Source of the DNA: Erodium maritimum
Lineage: Eukaryota; Streptophyta; Magnoliopsida; Geraniales; Geraniaceae
NCBI GenBank assembly: GCA_963921825.1
Contig: OY997588.1
Coordinates: 63,322,617-63,386,616, forward strand
Length of the DNA stretch: 64,000 nt
Direction of reading: 5' to 3'
The translations under genes and the position numbers were made by a program. The notes below the pieces were generated by a model. It was not told where the DNA came from. It saw only the letters and a program-made list of their open reading frames with translations, and ran no database searches. Below, one piece after another: positions 33,621-44,280 of the stretch (positions are counted from its first letter, which is position 1; every line of letters begins with the position of its first letter).

Positions 33621-35739
33621 CTAAGAGCACGTTCCAATGCACTATTTAGTGAATCGCTCTTTGAGGTGCAGTTCGCTCGATTTCGATTCACTAACTAGTG
33701 AATCGGAGACATGAACCACGACTTACGATTCACAAACGTGAACCGCAAACTGTGCGACTCGCAAGTCGCGAGCAGCGAATATGGATCTGCCATATGGCAA
33801 TTGGCGTGGCAAATTCGATTGTTGGAGTCCAATCAATTGTTTTTTATTACAAAAATCCAAAATAACAATAATTTCTTTTAATTTCACAAATTTCTCTCTT
33901 AAAATCCACTTTCCCACAAAATTTGTTTTCCGGTCAACAAAATGTTCGACGATGAGACTCAAATGCCTACTCAACCGGAGCAACACGAGTTCACACCGGA
34001 GCAACACGACTTTATTGCAGAGTAGCCTGATGGTTTCAACGGATGTTGCACATCAATCCACTAAGCAGTCTGTACATGTAGCCAGTTTTTTTTTCGAACC
34101 CTTAAATGCAAGCTGGTTTCAACCCTAACCCGAACCTCGATCCCCAAATACATGGCTTCCCTTGATTCCCACGGTTACCCCAGCGTCAACAACGACACTT
34201 GGATGTCTTCTTAGTCATTCTCTACCGAGTCTTCCCAAGAGGAGGCATTAGAAGAAAATGGATTGTTGAGGAGGACATGCACCTCATTCATACTTGGCTA
34301 CGCACCTCCAGAGATGCAACGAAGGGAAACTAACAAGATGGTAGTACCTTTTGGGGCCAAATTGCGAAAGGTTACAACTAAGTGTGCCGTTACCCGCCAA
34401 CGGATTGGAAACAAATAAAAAACAACTAAAACAAATCTTACCCTCAAGTGTGGAAATTCAACGATCTTCTGAGGCAGGTGAAGTAGAGCTGTACAAGCAG
34501 TTACTTTGAGGTCGACTATATCCAGACGGCCAAGGAACAATTCAAAAAGGAAAACAATACGAAGACCTTTGACCTCGAGCATTGGTATGATATCTTAAGG
34601 TATGAGGAAATGTTTTTGGCGGAGGAAGGCATGGCCGGGGAATAGAGACAACAATTTGATGCGTATGGGAATTACATCTCAACCCCACCCCTTTCAACTC
34701 CCACCGGTGAGGATCCCTTCAATCTCGACGGTGATAATACTATACCTCTTGGTGGTGAGTCCCAAGCGGATTGGGTATTCATAGATACGAGCGATGGAGC
34801 TGGTAACCGAAGTGTATTGGGTCTCGATGGAGAGTATAAACATACAAATGAAGTTGAAGCAAATCATTCGAGACCATGCATAAATAACTACCACGATTAG
34901 ATTCAAAAAACAAAATCGAAATCACCATTTCTTACCAAATCAAGAACACCAGGTAAAGAATGATCGGACTTGAGTCTCCAAGACGCCTAAGTATCTTCCT
35001 AGGAATTAGAGCCACATAGTTCTAAGCTTATAGGACTCAAGAACACTTAAATGAAGGAAACGAGAAGCTTGGCCGAAATTATGGGGAGAGAGGAGGAAAG
35101 TTCTTCTCCCTTTTGTGTGTTATGTCTCTTATGTTGAATGGATGACCCTTATGTCATTTTATTCTCATCCAAATAATAAACTAATAGTAAATAGGACAAG
35201 GATGATGTAAATTAGTTAGAAGTTGGTAGTGAGTTGGTGGATTAAATCACCAATTACCTAATCTAACTAATTAGTTATAACCATTTACTTAAGAACTACC
35301 TAGTTGGTTCCTTGAGCCTCGCGGGTGATGGCATGTGTCCATTTCTAGCGAGGTCACGTGATGTGGTTATCGCCTCCACGTCTTCCATCCCGGATATGTC
35401 CAACAATATTCGAAGAGATCGTTCCCAAGACTCAAAGTCTTGTCTCGATCCGTAAAGTCCTAATTACTTACGGGCACATGACCCAAAACCTAGTTCTAGT
35501 CATGTCCCGTGTCAACTTTCCGCTTGACCATTCTCCGTTAGTGCGTTAATGAGTTTCATCCTCCGGTGTGACCCTTAGGTTTATGCATGACGGTAGATCT
35601 AAAATCCAATTTTACTTGATCCTACATAAGTGACAACTAACAAGACTCTAGTATTGCCTGACATTGTATAACGAATCGACCCTTGTCGATTCTAACCTTT
35701 TTGTCGTCTATGTCACTATCCTTTTATCACTAAATATCC

Positions 35740-36038
35740 TTTTTTTTATAAGCGAAAAATTTATTAAGCAAATGATTTACAAAAAATAAACCATAGCGAG
35801 AAAACGATCCTTGAAAAGGATGTTTCCCCCAACCGAAACAGCTACAAAGAACCAAAAGAAAAAAAAAACAGAACCAGGCAAGAAAAGGACAGGAGACCCG
35901 CTACTTCGCTGGCGACTTGCTTGTCTAATCCCTTCCTGAATTCGAACACAGAAACCGGTTAGAAACCGTAATAGGTAATGACTCTTCCCCTGGAGTCAGG
36001 TCAGTGCGATCAACTTTCTCACTTTCCTTGGCTCTTTG
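35740..36038 (-). mobile_element. LINE 3' fragment or SINE
   Basis: A 299-bp insertion is absent from the sister LTR copy at 36303-37989. It is flanked by TATCC (35735-35739 and 36039-36043). On the minus strand it ends TTTCGCTTAT plus A8, like the tails of the LINEs at 14589 and 53296. A TGTTCGAATTC segment loosely resembles a Pol III B box, so a SINE sharing the LINE tail is possible. Confidence 0.65.
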
Positions 36039-36302
36039 TATCCTGATTGAGATAAGACATAGAACTGTCATCCTTATTATTCTCAATCACTGTTCCTTGA
36101 TATGTGAGATGTCTGAATCTTTGACACCTAGTATCATGTGCATGACCATGCTATTCTTTTAGTCACTCTCGATCAAGCGGCCGAGAACCGATATCTTTCC
36201 ATACCGTAGTATGAGGGATAAATCCCTTAACTGTCTGTCATGTCACTCATGTAGTCCGTCCCTAAGCCAATCATGACCGTTGTGGAAACCCTGTCACATG
36301 CA

Positions 36303-37989
36303 TGTTAGTCTTAGTGCCCGTAGTTCAATCCTAAATGTCCAAATGTATATATCATCGTTAGCAATAAAATTAAAGCGGCTTAATATTACTTATGTGTTGG
36401 AGTAATATATCGATGTGTGCTCTGATCTATGCCCACCATGCGAATAGAACCATAGATCGAGATAGATCACACTCGATGGGTCCCTAGTTAACAAAGCTTC
36501 ACTAGAAGCGACTAGTATGAAAGATGGCTCTTTATGGCTTACGTTCTGTTAGTCATTGGAATGGGATTCTGGAGTCTGATCATAGATATCATGTGGGACA
36601 TGATATTGGACGACCCGACATGAATATGTGCCATAGATCAAGTCATGAACATATTCATTGTCGTAGCTTGTCATGTATCCTTAGACCAAGGAGTCTTTGT
36701 GATCGCTATGTAGTCAACAACTGAGTTTGACCTGAGCCTAACGTTGTCCGTAACAGGGCTTCCATAACGGCCAGGATTGGCTTGGGGACGGGCTACATGA
36801 GTGACACGAAAGACGGTTAAGGGATTTATCCCTCATACTGAGGTATGAGAAAGATATCGGTTCTCGGCCGCTTGATCGAGAGTGACTGAAAGAATAGCAT
36901 GGTCATGCACATGATACTAGGTATCATATCTTCAGTCATCTCACATATCAAGGAACGATGATTGAGAATAATAAGGATGACGGCTCTATGCCTTATCTCA
37001 ATCAGGATATCGGAGATAAAAGGATAATGACAGGGACGACGGAAAGGTTAGAATCGACAGGGTCGATTCGTTATGTAGTGTCAGGCAATACTAAAGTCTC
37101 GTTAGTTGCCACTTAAATAGGATCAAGTAAAATGAGATTTTACGTTGATCTATTGACATGCATAAACCTAAGGGTCACACCGGAGGATGAAGCTCATTGA
37201 CACATTTATGGAGAATGGCCAAAAGGGAGTTGTCTCGGGACATGACCAAAACTGGGTTTTGGGTCATGTGCCCGTAAGTGAATAGGACTTTACGGATCGA
37301 GACAAGGCTTGGAGTCTTGGGATTGATCGCGTCGGATAATGTTGGACATTTCCGGTATGAAAGGCATGGAGGCGATGAGCGAATCACGGGACCTCGTTGG
37401 AAATGGCCACAGGCCATGTTCCAAGAGGCCCATGAAAGGCCCATGCAACCAAGGCCCATGGAACTAATTAATCAAGTCTTGATTAATTAGTACTAAGTAA
37501 GCAAGACAAGGATTAAGGTGTTGGTGATTCACCACCTAACCCAATCTTGTCTTGCCATACTTTGTCCTATTTACACCTTACTTGACACCATACTTGTCCC
37601 ATGCCTTTAGTTGGACAAGTATGGGTTTTGTTATGTTTAAGTCATCTTTTTTCAACATAACAAACACAAGACAAGAATAGGAAACACATTTTCTCTCCCT
37701 CTTCCATGGCCATTTCGGGTTTGGCAAGCTCCCACCTCCATTTTTGTGTTCTTGAGTCCTCAAAGAGAAGAACTACGTGGCTTTGATTCCCATGTGGATA
37801 CTTAGGCGTCTTGGAGACTCAAGCCAATAATTCGTTAACCGGTGTTCTTGTTTTGGTAAGAAATAGTGCTGAATTTTTCTCTTGTGAATCCATTCTTTGT
37901 TAGTTGTTTCATGGTTTAATCGTCTCTTGGTTTTCATTGATTTTCCGCTGCGAGTTGGTTCATCTCCAACCCTACCTCGAGACCCAACA
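36303..37989 (+). mobile_element. Solo LTR of the same family, inverted inside the first, exact 5-bp TSD
   Basis: This 1687-bp copy starts TGTTAGTCTTAGTGCCCG and ends CGAGACCCAACA. The perfect duplication ATGCA (36298-36302 and 37990-37994) flanks it. It is collinear with, but opposite to, the LTR it disrupts. Together they form a large inverted repeat that could fold back over more than 1 kb. Confidence 0.88.
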
Positions 37990-39126
37990 ATGCAATGTTG
38001 GGCTCAGGTTAAACCCAATTGTTTACTGCATAGCAATCATAAATACTTCTTGGTCTAAGGATACATGACAAGCTACGACATTGAATATGTTCATGACTTG
38101 ATCTATGGAACATATTCATGTCTAGTCGTCCCATATCATGTCCCAAATGATATCTATAATCAGACTCCGAAATCTCATTTCAATGACTAATAGAACATGA
38201 GCCATAAAGAGTAATCTTTCATACTAGTCGCTTCTAGTGAAGCTTTGTTGACTAGTGACCCATCGAGTGTATTTTCTCTTGATCTATGGTTCTCCTTCTC
38301 ATGGTAGACATAGATCAGAACACACTTCGATATATTACTCCAACACATAAGTAACAAAAAGTTGGTTTACTTTTATTTCCAACGATTATATATACATTTG
38401 GATGTTTACGATTGAACTACGGGCACTAAGACTAACAAAATGTCTCTCAACCTGAAGAGCGTCTGTTGGGAAAGAAGTCCACGAAAAGGAAAGGGAAATC
38501 AGCATTGGATCACGCGACTGCATGTGCGATAATGGATTGAGCCAAAGCAGAAGCAGATCGAGTACAGTTCAAAAAGACGGACAAAATGATCCAGTTGTCC
38601 CGAGAATGGAACACCCTCTACAAAGAATACATGGAAATACAACGAGAGGACAGTTTCAGGATGACCGAGGCTGAGCTGGAAAAACAAGCAGAACTGTTGT
38701 GAGTGTTGTGGGATTTATATGAGGCTGTTAAGATGAGTATGCATATACTCGGGGGAAAATGATGCGTGGTTTGGGTTGTATTTATTTCATGTTTTAGGTT
38801 GTATGCTTCAAGTTGTATGTTGTGGGTTGAATGATTCGGGGATGAATAAAATGTGTAGCTTCAAAATTAAAGATTTATTTCATTTTAAAATAGAACATTT
38901 AATTTAATTATTAATTATTTTGTTCAATATTTATTTTATTATTAATTTATTTTTTATTGTTTATAAATAATTTCAGCAAAACAATATTGATCATCAAGTT
39001 AGCAGACAAGAATCCCTAATGAATCCCATAATGTGGAAAAAAGGCCAAAGATTCCACTATAAAGGTTCACATTCAGAATTAGTGAATCTGAACTCCTTCA
39101 GATGATTCTCAACGATGTACAGGCTC

Positions 39127-39588
39127 GCGTATATGAATGTAGTTAGTAAAGTTAAAAGATACATAAAAAGTAGTGTACCTAATTATATATGTTTTTCGAT
39201 TTACCACCCTTATTTTCAAAATTGGTTTTTATGGTACCTTAACTTTCAATTAAAACTTTTCACGTTACTCAATTCTATTAGTCTTTGACGTAAAATGGAC
39301 ATGTGCGGAAAATATGGAGTTTTTTTTTACTGAAAGAGCCTTATTTTTTGTAAGTGTTAGGAGGGTAGACCTCGTAATTTATCAAACTTATTTTCTTTTC
39401 ATTTTGATTTTCTTTTTGTATCTAAATAATATAAGATTACCCTTATACCCTTTCAACACTTAGAAAACAAAGCTTTGTTTTTTTCCCTCCTCTTTATCTA
39501 CGTGACTTTATTTTTCCGTCCCAAATGATCAACCAGGCCGAGTCTAGGTCGTGGGCCGGGTTTCGGGTCAAATTTCGTATATTTTAAA
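39127..39588. other. Unassigned AT-rich DNA
   Basis: No gene was recognised. A CCTTATTTTTTGTAAGTGT segment near 39348 recurs in inverse orientation near 43435, perhaps the ends or remnants of another repeat. Confidence 0.4.
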
Positions 39589-39734
39589 AAAACTTGAGCC
39601 TCTGGGATTCGAACCCAAGCATATGGTAGGTAATCTAGCTACTTACCACTAAGCTATGTGGTATTTTGTTATTGTATGAATACCCAATAATATTTATTTA
39701 TTGTTTTTCAGTAGAACTGAAAACAAAAATATAG

Positions 39735-41265
39735 GGTTATTTACGATAAGGTACCCTAATGTTTCGTCCACGAACGATAAGGTACCCTAATGAATTTTGT
39801 GTCCGATGAGGTACCCTAATGATTCGTCTACGAACGATTTGGTTTAAAATTGGCATATTCCGTTAAAAACTAACGGAATATTCCTCTAAATTAGACATTT
39901 GCAGTTAAGTGGGGTATGAAATGACGATTTTACCCTTTCTTATTTTAAACTTATAAATTTGATAGACAAAATTACCATTATACCCTTACTTATATAATAC
40001 AATAAAAATATAATAAATAAATAAATTTAATTTTTTTAAATTTAAAAATTAAATTATTTAAAATAATAATAAAAATATTTAAAAAATATTTAAAAATATT
40101 AAAAATACAAAAAATTAAAAAATCAAATTTATTTTTTAAAAAAATTAATTTTATTAAAAAAAATTCGCAGAACTGTTCTGCGTCTTCTCCGGCAGCTCCG
40201 GCGTCGTCTCTGGCCACCCCCTCCTCCGGCGTCTCGTCCCCGGCCACCCCCACCTCCGCCGCCTCCTCCTCCCTCTTCCACCTCCTACCTCCCACCGTCC
40301 GCCATTGCCAGAACTCGTCTTCCCCAACCTCGACTTCCCTCGACAGAAACCCAACCCAGATCTGGTGCGAGCGACCTCCGCGAGCTCTTCTTGGACAAGG
40401 CTCGGATGAATCGAGCTCGAAATCGGTCAAAAAACAAGAGGGGAAGAGATGGGGGAGGTGGGATAAGGTCGGGAGACAACTCACCGTCGTCGATTTCGTC
40501 CGTTGACGGCACGGTAGGACTCGGGACGAGGTCGGCGTGGTCGGGTCGTCGCGAATCGAGGAAGAAGAAGGTAGATGTGAGGCAGGGGGTTTTCTGGGTT
40601 GGGTTTCTGTCGAGGGAAGTCGAGGTTGGGGACGAGACGCCGGAGGAGGGGGTGGCCGGGGACGAGACGCCGGAGCTTCCGGAGAAGACGCAGAAGCGTT
40701 TTGCGATTTTTTTTAATAAAATTAATTTTTTTAAAAAATAAAATTGATTTAAAAAAAAATAAAAATGATTTTTATATATAAAACTATTTTTAATAAAAAA
40801 ATTATTTATATATAAAAAAACTAATTATTATAAATAAAACTAATTAAATATAAAATCTGATTTTAAAATATAAAAATTTGATTTTTTTTAAAAAAACTGA
40901 TTTTTGAAAGAAAAAAAATCAGATTTAAAAAAATATAACTTTAAAAAAAAATATAATTTATTTATTTTATTTTGAAAATTAAAATTAATTAGAAAATATA
41001 ATTTAAGGAAAAATAATAACTGAGGGTATAATGGTCATTTCACTCTTAAGTCAAAAGTCAACTGAAATGTCAAAGGGAAAAATAGTCATTCTACATCATT
41101 CTGTTAGTTTTTTAACCGCATTAAACCAAATCGTTCGTGGACGAATCATTAGGGTACCTTATCGGACATAAAATTCATTAGGGTACCTTATCGTTCGTGG
41201 ACGAAACATAAGGGTACCTTATCGTTCGTGGACGAAACATAAGGGTACCTTATCGTATATAACCC
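39735..41265. mobile_element. Foldback element FB3 with exact 9-bp TSD and GC-rich core
   Basis: The 1531-bp element starts GGGTTATTTACGATAAGG and ends CCTTATCGTATATAACCC. It is flanked by the perfect 9-bp duplication AAAAATATA (39726-39734 and 41266-41274). Each arm contains three or more spaced copies of GATAAGGTACCCTAATG-type modules, separated by TTTCGTCCACGAAC. The middle is AT-rich, then abruptly GC-rich at 40165-40715, and then AT-rich again. It sits inside the tRNA-like array. Confidence 0.9.
40165..40715. other. GC-rich inverted core of FB3, possible captured coding fragment
   Basis: The core is itself an inverted repeat. Both strands carry a frame reading VGFLSREVEVG followed by DETPEEGVAGDETP-type sequence (plus 40391-40741, minus 40484-39990). 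The composition differs sharply from the surrounding AT-rich arms, as expected if a genic GC-rich fragment was picked up and duplicated by inversion. No known protein domain is recognised. Confidence 0.5.
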
Positions 41266-41659
41266 AAAAATATATACACTTTTTGAATGTAATGGGATTC
41301 GAACAAAGGTGTAGCACAAACTAGATGAGACTCTTACCATTGGGCTACGATGCAATTTGTTGTTATGTGAATACCAAATAATATTTATTTATTGGTTTTC
41401 ATTAAACTGACAACAAAAAGAAATACACTTTTTGGATGTAGTGAGATTTGAACTCAGGAGTATCAAGAATTTAATTACTTACCACTAGGCTATGTGGTAT
41501 TTTGTTGTTATATGGATACACAATAATATTTATTTTGTTGGTTTTCAGTGGAACTGAAAACAAAAATATATACATTTTTTGAATGTAATGGGATTCGAAC
41601 CCACGTTAAGCCAAATTAGATGAACCCTTACTACTAAGCTAAGTGAGCTTTTAGTAAGA

Positions 41660-44280
41660 ATGTCCAAAATATGATTATGTTGTATATGTTGTGGAATATG
41701 GACTTGTCCGTTCTAGAAATTTATTCCCTGATCCTCATACTGGCATGAGAATTATTTTCCACACCCTCAAACTGCTCTAAAAATTCCAACCAGATTACAA
41801 CTAGTACTCGACCTGAAATAAATTTACATGTCCTGTTTATGGATCCAGAAATTATGCATTGGAAAAGAAATCAGATATGGACATTCTTATACGGATCTAT
41901 AAATTTTTTGTTAGACCGGAAAAATATTTCCCAGACCTATTTTGAGCATCCACAAACACATTAGAATTAAATCTATTGTTTAATACAAGTGAACATAAAC
42001 ATAAGTTATATAACATTGATACCATAGATTAGTAAATATATGAGTTACACATCATTAGAATCTTCATTGGACCCAAACTCTTACATGGACCTCCAACACA
42101 TCGTCACCACCTTCATGGACCTCCTCTTTGTCACCACCTTTCGGGGTTTTTTTCCTAGGTCTTCCTCGTCGACCTCTTCCTCGCCGATTCCAGGTAGAGG
42201 CCGACGAGGAGGATGTCGGCGAGAAAGAGGTTCTAAGTCAACCATCTAAAAAGGTTCTAAGTCAACCATCTAAAAAGGTTCTAAGTCAACCGACGAGGAG
42301 GATGTCGGCGAGGAAGATGTCGTCGACCTCTTCCTCGCCGATTGAAGTCAAACTTGAATGGTTCTATGTCAACCATCTAAAAAGTTTGTTTTTGTTGATT
42401 TTGTAAAGTTTGGAAGGATATTCAAACTTTAGTAGGATTGGTTAATTCAAACTTTTTGTATTTGAAATATGAATGAATGCCAATTTCAATGTTCAGTACC
42501 TTTTACTCTTGTTTTTGAGAAACAACAATTCTGTTCTACTTATGCCTTTTATATGTTAATCTGGAAAATTTATACCAAGACGAGCAGAATATTCATAGAT
42601 CTGCAATTTATTTTACAGTTGGGATAATTATTCTGGGCCTTAATGTCCAGATTTAAGTGCCAGTCTGAAAAATTCATTCCAGATCGACACCTAGATCGAA
42701 TGAGAACATCTCAGATCGCCATTCAGATCTGGCTACCCCTCTTATCAGATCCGGGAGACGGACAATAACTAACTATAATTTTAAGAACACAAAATCATGA
42801 AATTGATGTTCAAATGTAGTTCGAAATAAGTAATTCAATAGCCCGACGAATCAACAAATTGATATTTCAAGTGATTTTAAGTGGAGATTGTTGTTCCAAT
42901 TTATAATTGCAGCTTCATTAATTAATTAGCGACGTGCACTTTTTTGTCGGGAAGACTAAAATGGAGGTGACTTGGATGATGACTGATGAGCGTAATTGTG
43001 TCCTAGTTAATTTGACCATTTCCCCCTATATTTTTACCTAGTTTGTTTCTCGTTTTTATATTTTTAGCGTTTTAATAATAGATGTGCATAACCTTGTTCT
43101 TGGTCGATATTTTTTAAGTGTTCAAAATATATTGATGATTGGTCTTGTTTTGTAGGCCGCAAAAAAAGAAAATTATTGGCGAAAGAACGAAACAAATCGG
43201 AGCTAAAACGGAGTAGATATGAGCGAAATAGTGAAAATAACATTAAAAAGAAACGAGTGAACTAGAGCGCACCACATGACGCGTTGACCTGATCTGCACC
43301 AGCTCTTTCTTTTCATTTCCTTTTTATTTTTCAAAAAAATTAATAGTCAAAAGGGTAATGTTGGAACAAAAAATCTTTCATTAAAGAGGAGGCTAGTTTG
43401 GTGAGAGATAAAAATCTAAGGCTACATAATTGACACTTACAAAAAATAAGGCCATTTTAGTAATCAGCCCGGAAAATATGACCCAATTTTCTAAAAAAAA
43501 TGATAATGTTTCCCTTTTGATAATTTATTATAAAAAAGAAACAAATTAAATCTCAGCAGCCAAAGTTTATCTCATTCTTTCCTGGTCTTCTCCTTAGTAA
43601 AAAAATAGAGCAACTCGACGATGCCAATAGAGGATATCAAGAAGCTCGACGATGACGGAACAAAGCTCAACGATGGGGGCAGACTCTGTGCAGGTTTACC
43701 CCGACTTCAAATAAATTTGAATATATTTTGTCAATTGTTAAATATGTTTTTTTCTTCTTCAAGTTCTTTGTCTAATGAACATCATACTGGAGAAACAAGA
43801 TAGAAGAAAGCAAATAATGACATATGTTTGAAAATTTGAAAGTTATTAAAAGGTAATTTAATCATTCGATTTCAACATGATGTCGAGTAACGTGAATTTG
43901 TTTGGGAGTTAAAATACCATAAAATGAATTTTACAGGTAGGTGCAGTGCAGTCAAATGAAAAATATGTATACCATTTTTTTGGCATATAATGTGGAAACT
44001 TTTATCGATGGTAATAAGTCAAAATAAAGAATACATATAAGAGATATGGTAGGAGGGCGAGACTTGGTCAAGAAATGAAAATTTGAACGCTAATCTTATA
44101 ACTACGATACTTGTCTAATCTTGGTGAAACAATTGCGAAGAAATCCTTAATGTGATGGCTGATCAGAATCAGCTGGTTGTTGTCATTTCCTAACTCGACC
44201 TAAAAATGCATGTGGTAAATGAAATAAGGCCTTTGAAGGGATAACAGGCATCTAGGGAGAACATCAGGAAATTGGGGAAT
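41660..44280. other. Unassigned AT-rich intergenic DNA with a short tandem repeat
   Basis: No gene with recognisable homology was found. The short frame at 42128-42406 is produced by low-complexity CTCGTCGACCTCTTCC-type repeats and is not believed to be a gene. The rest is AT-rich without clear terminal repeats. Confidence 0.45.
42228..42290. repeat. 24-bp tandem repeat, about 2.6 copies
   Basis: The unit AGGTTCTAAGTCAACC plus ATCTAAAA repeats from 42228, 42252 and 42276. The flanking GACGAGGAGGATGTCGGCGA block is also repeated on both sides (42203 and 42291). Confidence 0.8.

Larger units (their letters stand above)
34813..38437 (-). mobile_element. Solo LTR (non-coding LTR family L1), itself interrupted
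   Basis: Read on the minus strand, the LTR starts TGTTAGTCTTAGTGCCCG at 38437. It ends near CGAGACCCAATACA at 34813, with no coding sequence. Its two halves (38437-37995 and 36297-34813) are separated by an inverted copy of the same LTR. It lies in the Harbinger ORF1. A matching 5-bp target duplication was not found. Lack of any internal region suggests either a solo LTR or a large non-autonomous LARD-type remnant. Confidence 0.75.
33942..38702 (+). pseudogene. Harbinger ORF1 (SANT/Myb-like, NAM-associated type) pseudogene, interrupted
   Basis: The frame starts at ATG 33942 (MFDDETQMPTQPEQHEF). At 34278-34600 it shows the family's DNA-binding domain: DMHLIHTWLRTSRDATKGN, STFWGQIAKGYN, YPQVWKFNDLLRQ and FDLEHWYDILR, with several stops. 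After the LTR insertion the C-terminal part resumes at about 38455 (LLGKKSTKRKGK), followed by a helical charged region (FKKTDKMIQLSREWNTLYKE) and a stop at 38700. In active elements this protein assists the transposase in DNA binding. No transposase is found next to it. Confidence 0.8.
33625..39126 (+). mobile_element. Harbinger-type element carrying ORF1, split by solo LTRs
   Basis: The left end GAGCACGTTCCAATGCAC follows TAA (33622-33624). A degenerate inverse end (inverse of GAGCCTGTACATCGTTGAG) lies near 39108-39126. Between them are the two halves of a Harbinger ORF1 and a 3.6-kb LTR insertion at 34813-38437. The element therefore would have been about 1.9 kb before the insertion. The right terminus lacks a matching TAA duplication and is uncertain. 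Confidence 0.65.
39589..41655 (-). repeat. Tandem array of four 150-bp tRNA-like units, split by FB3
   Basis: Four units are spaced about 147-150 bp apart once the FB3 insertion is removed. Each has, on the minus strand, a box-A-like TAGCTTAGTGGTA and a box-B-like GGGTTCGAATCCC about 35-45 bp later. Box-B positions are 39604-39616, 41294-41304, 41443-41455 and 41590-41602. Between tRNA-like parts is a shared spacer (AATAATATTTATTTATTG, GAACTGAAAACAAAAATATA). Units 1 and 4 keep box B best. None folds into a standard cloverleaf, so they are not counted as tRNA genes. Confidence 0.75.

Noticed and set aside
40391..40741. A 116-codon plus-strand frame as a real gene
   Set aside because: It lies in the inverted core of a foldback element, has a mirror copy on the other strand and matches no domain.
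39604..41655. Four candidate tRNA genes on the minus strand
   Set aside because: Box A and box B are present, but acceptor and anticodon stems do not pair, so they are listed as tRNA-like repeats only.
42128..42406. A 92-codon frame with LSQPSKK repeats
   Set aside because: It is created by a 24-bp tandem repeat and has no homology that I recognise.
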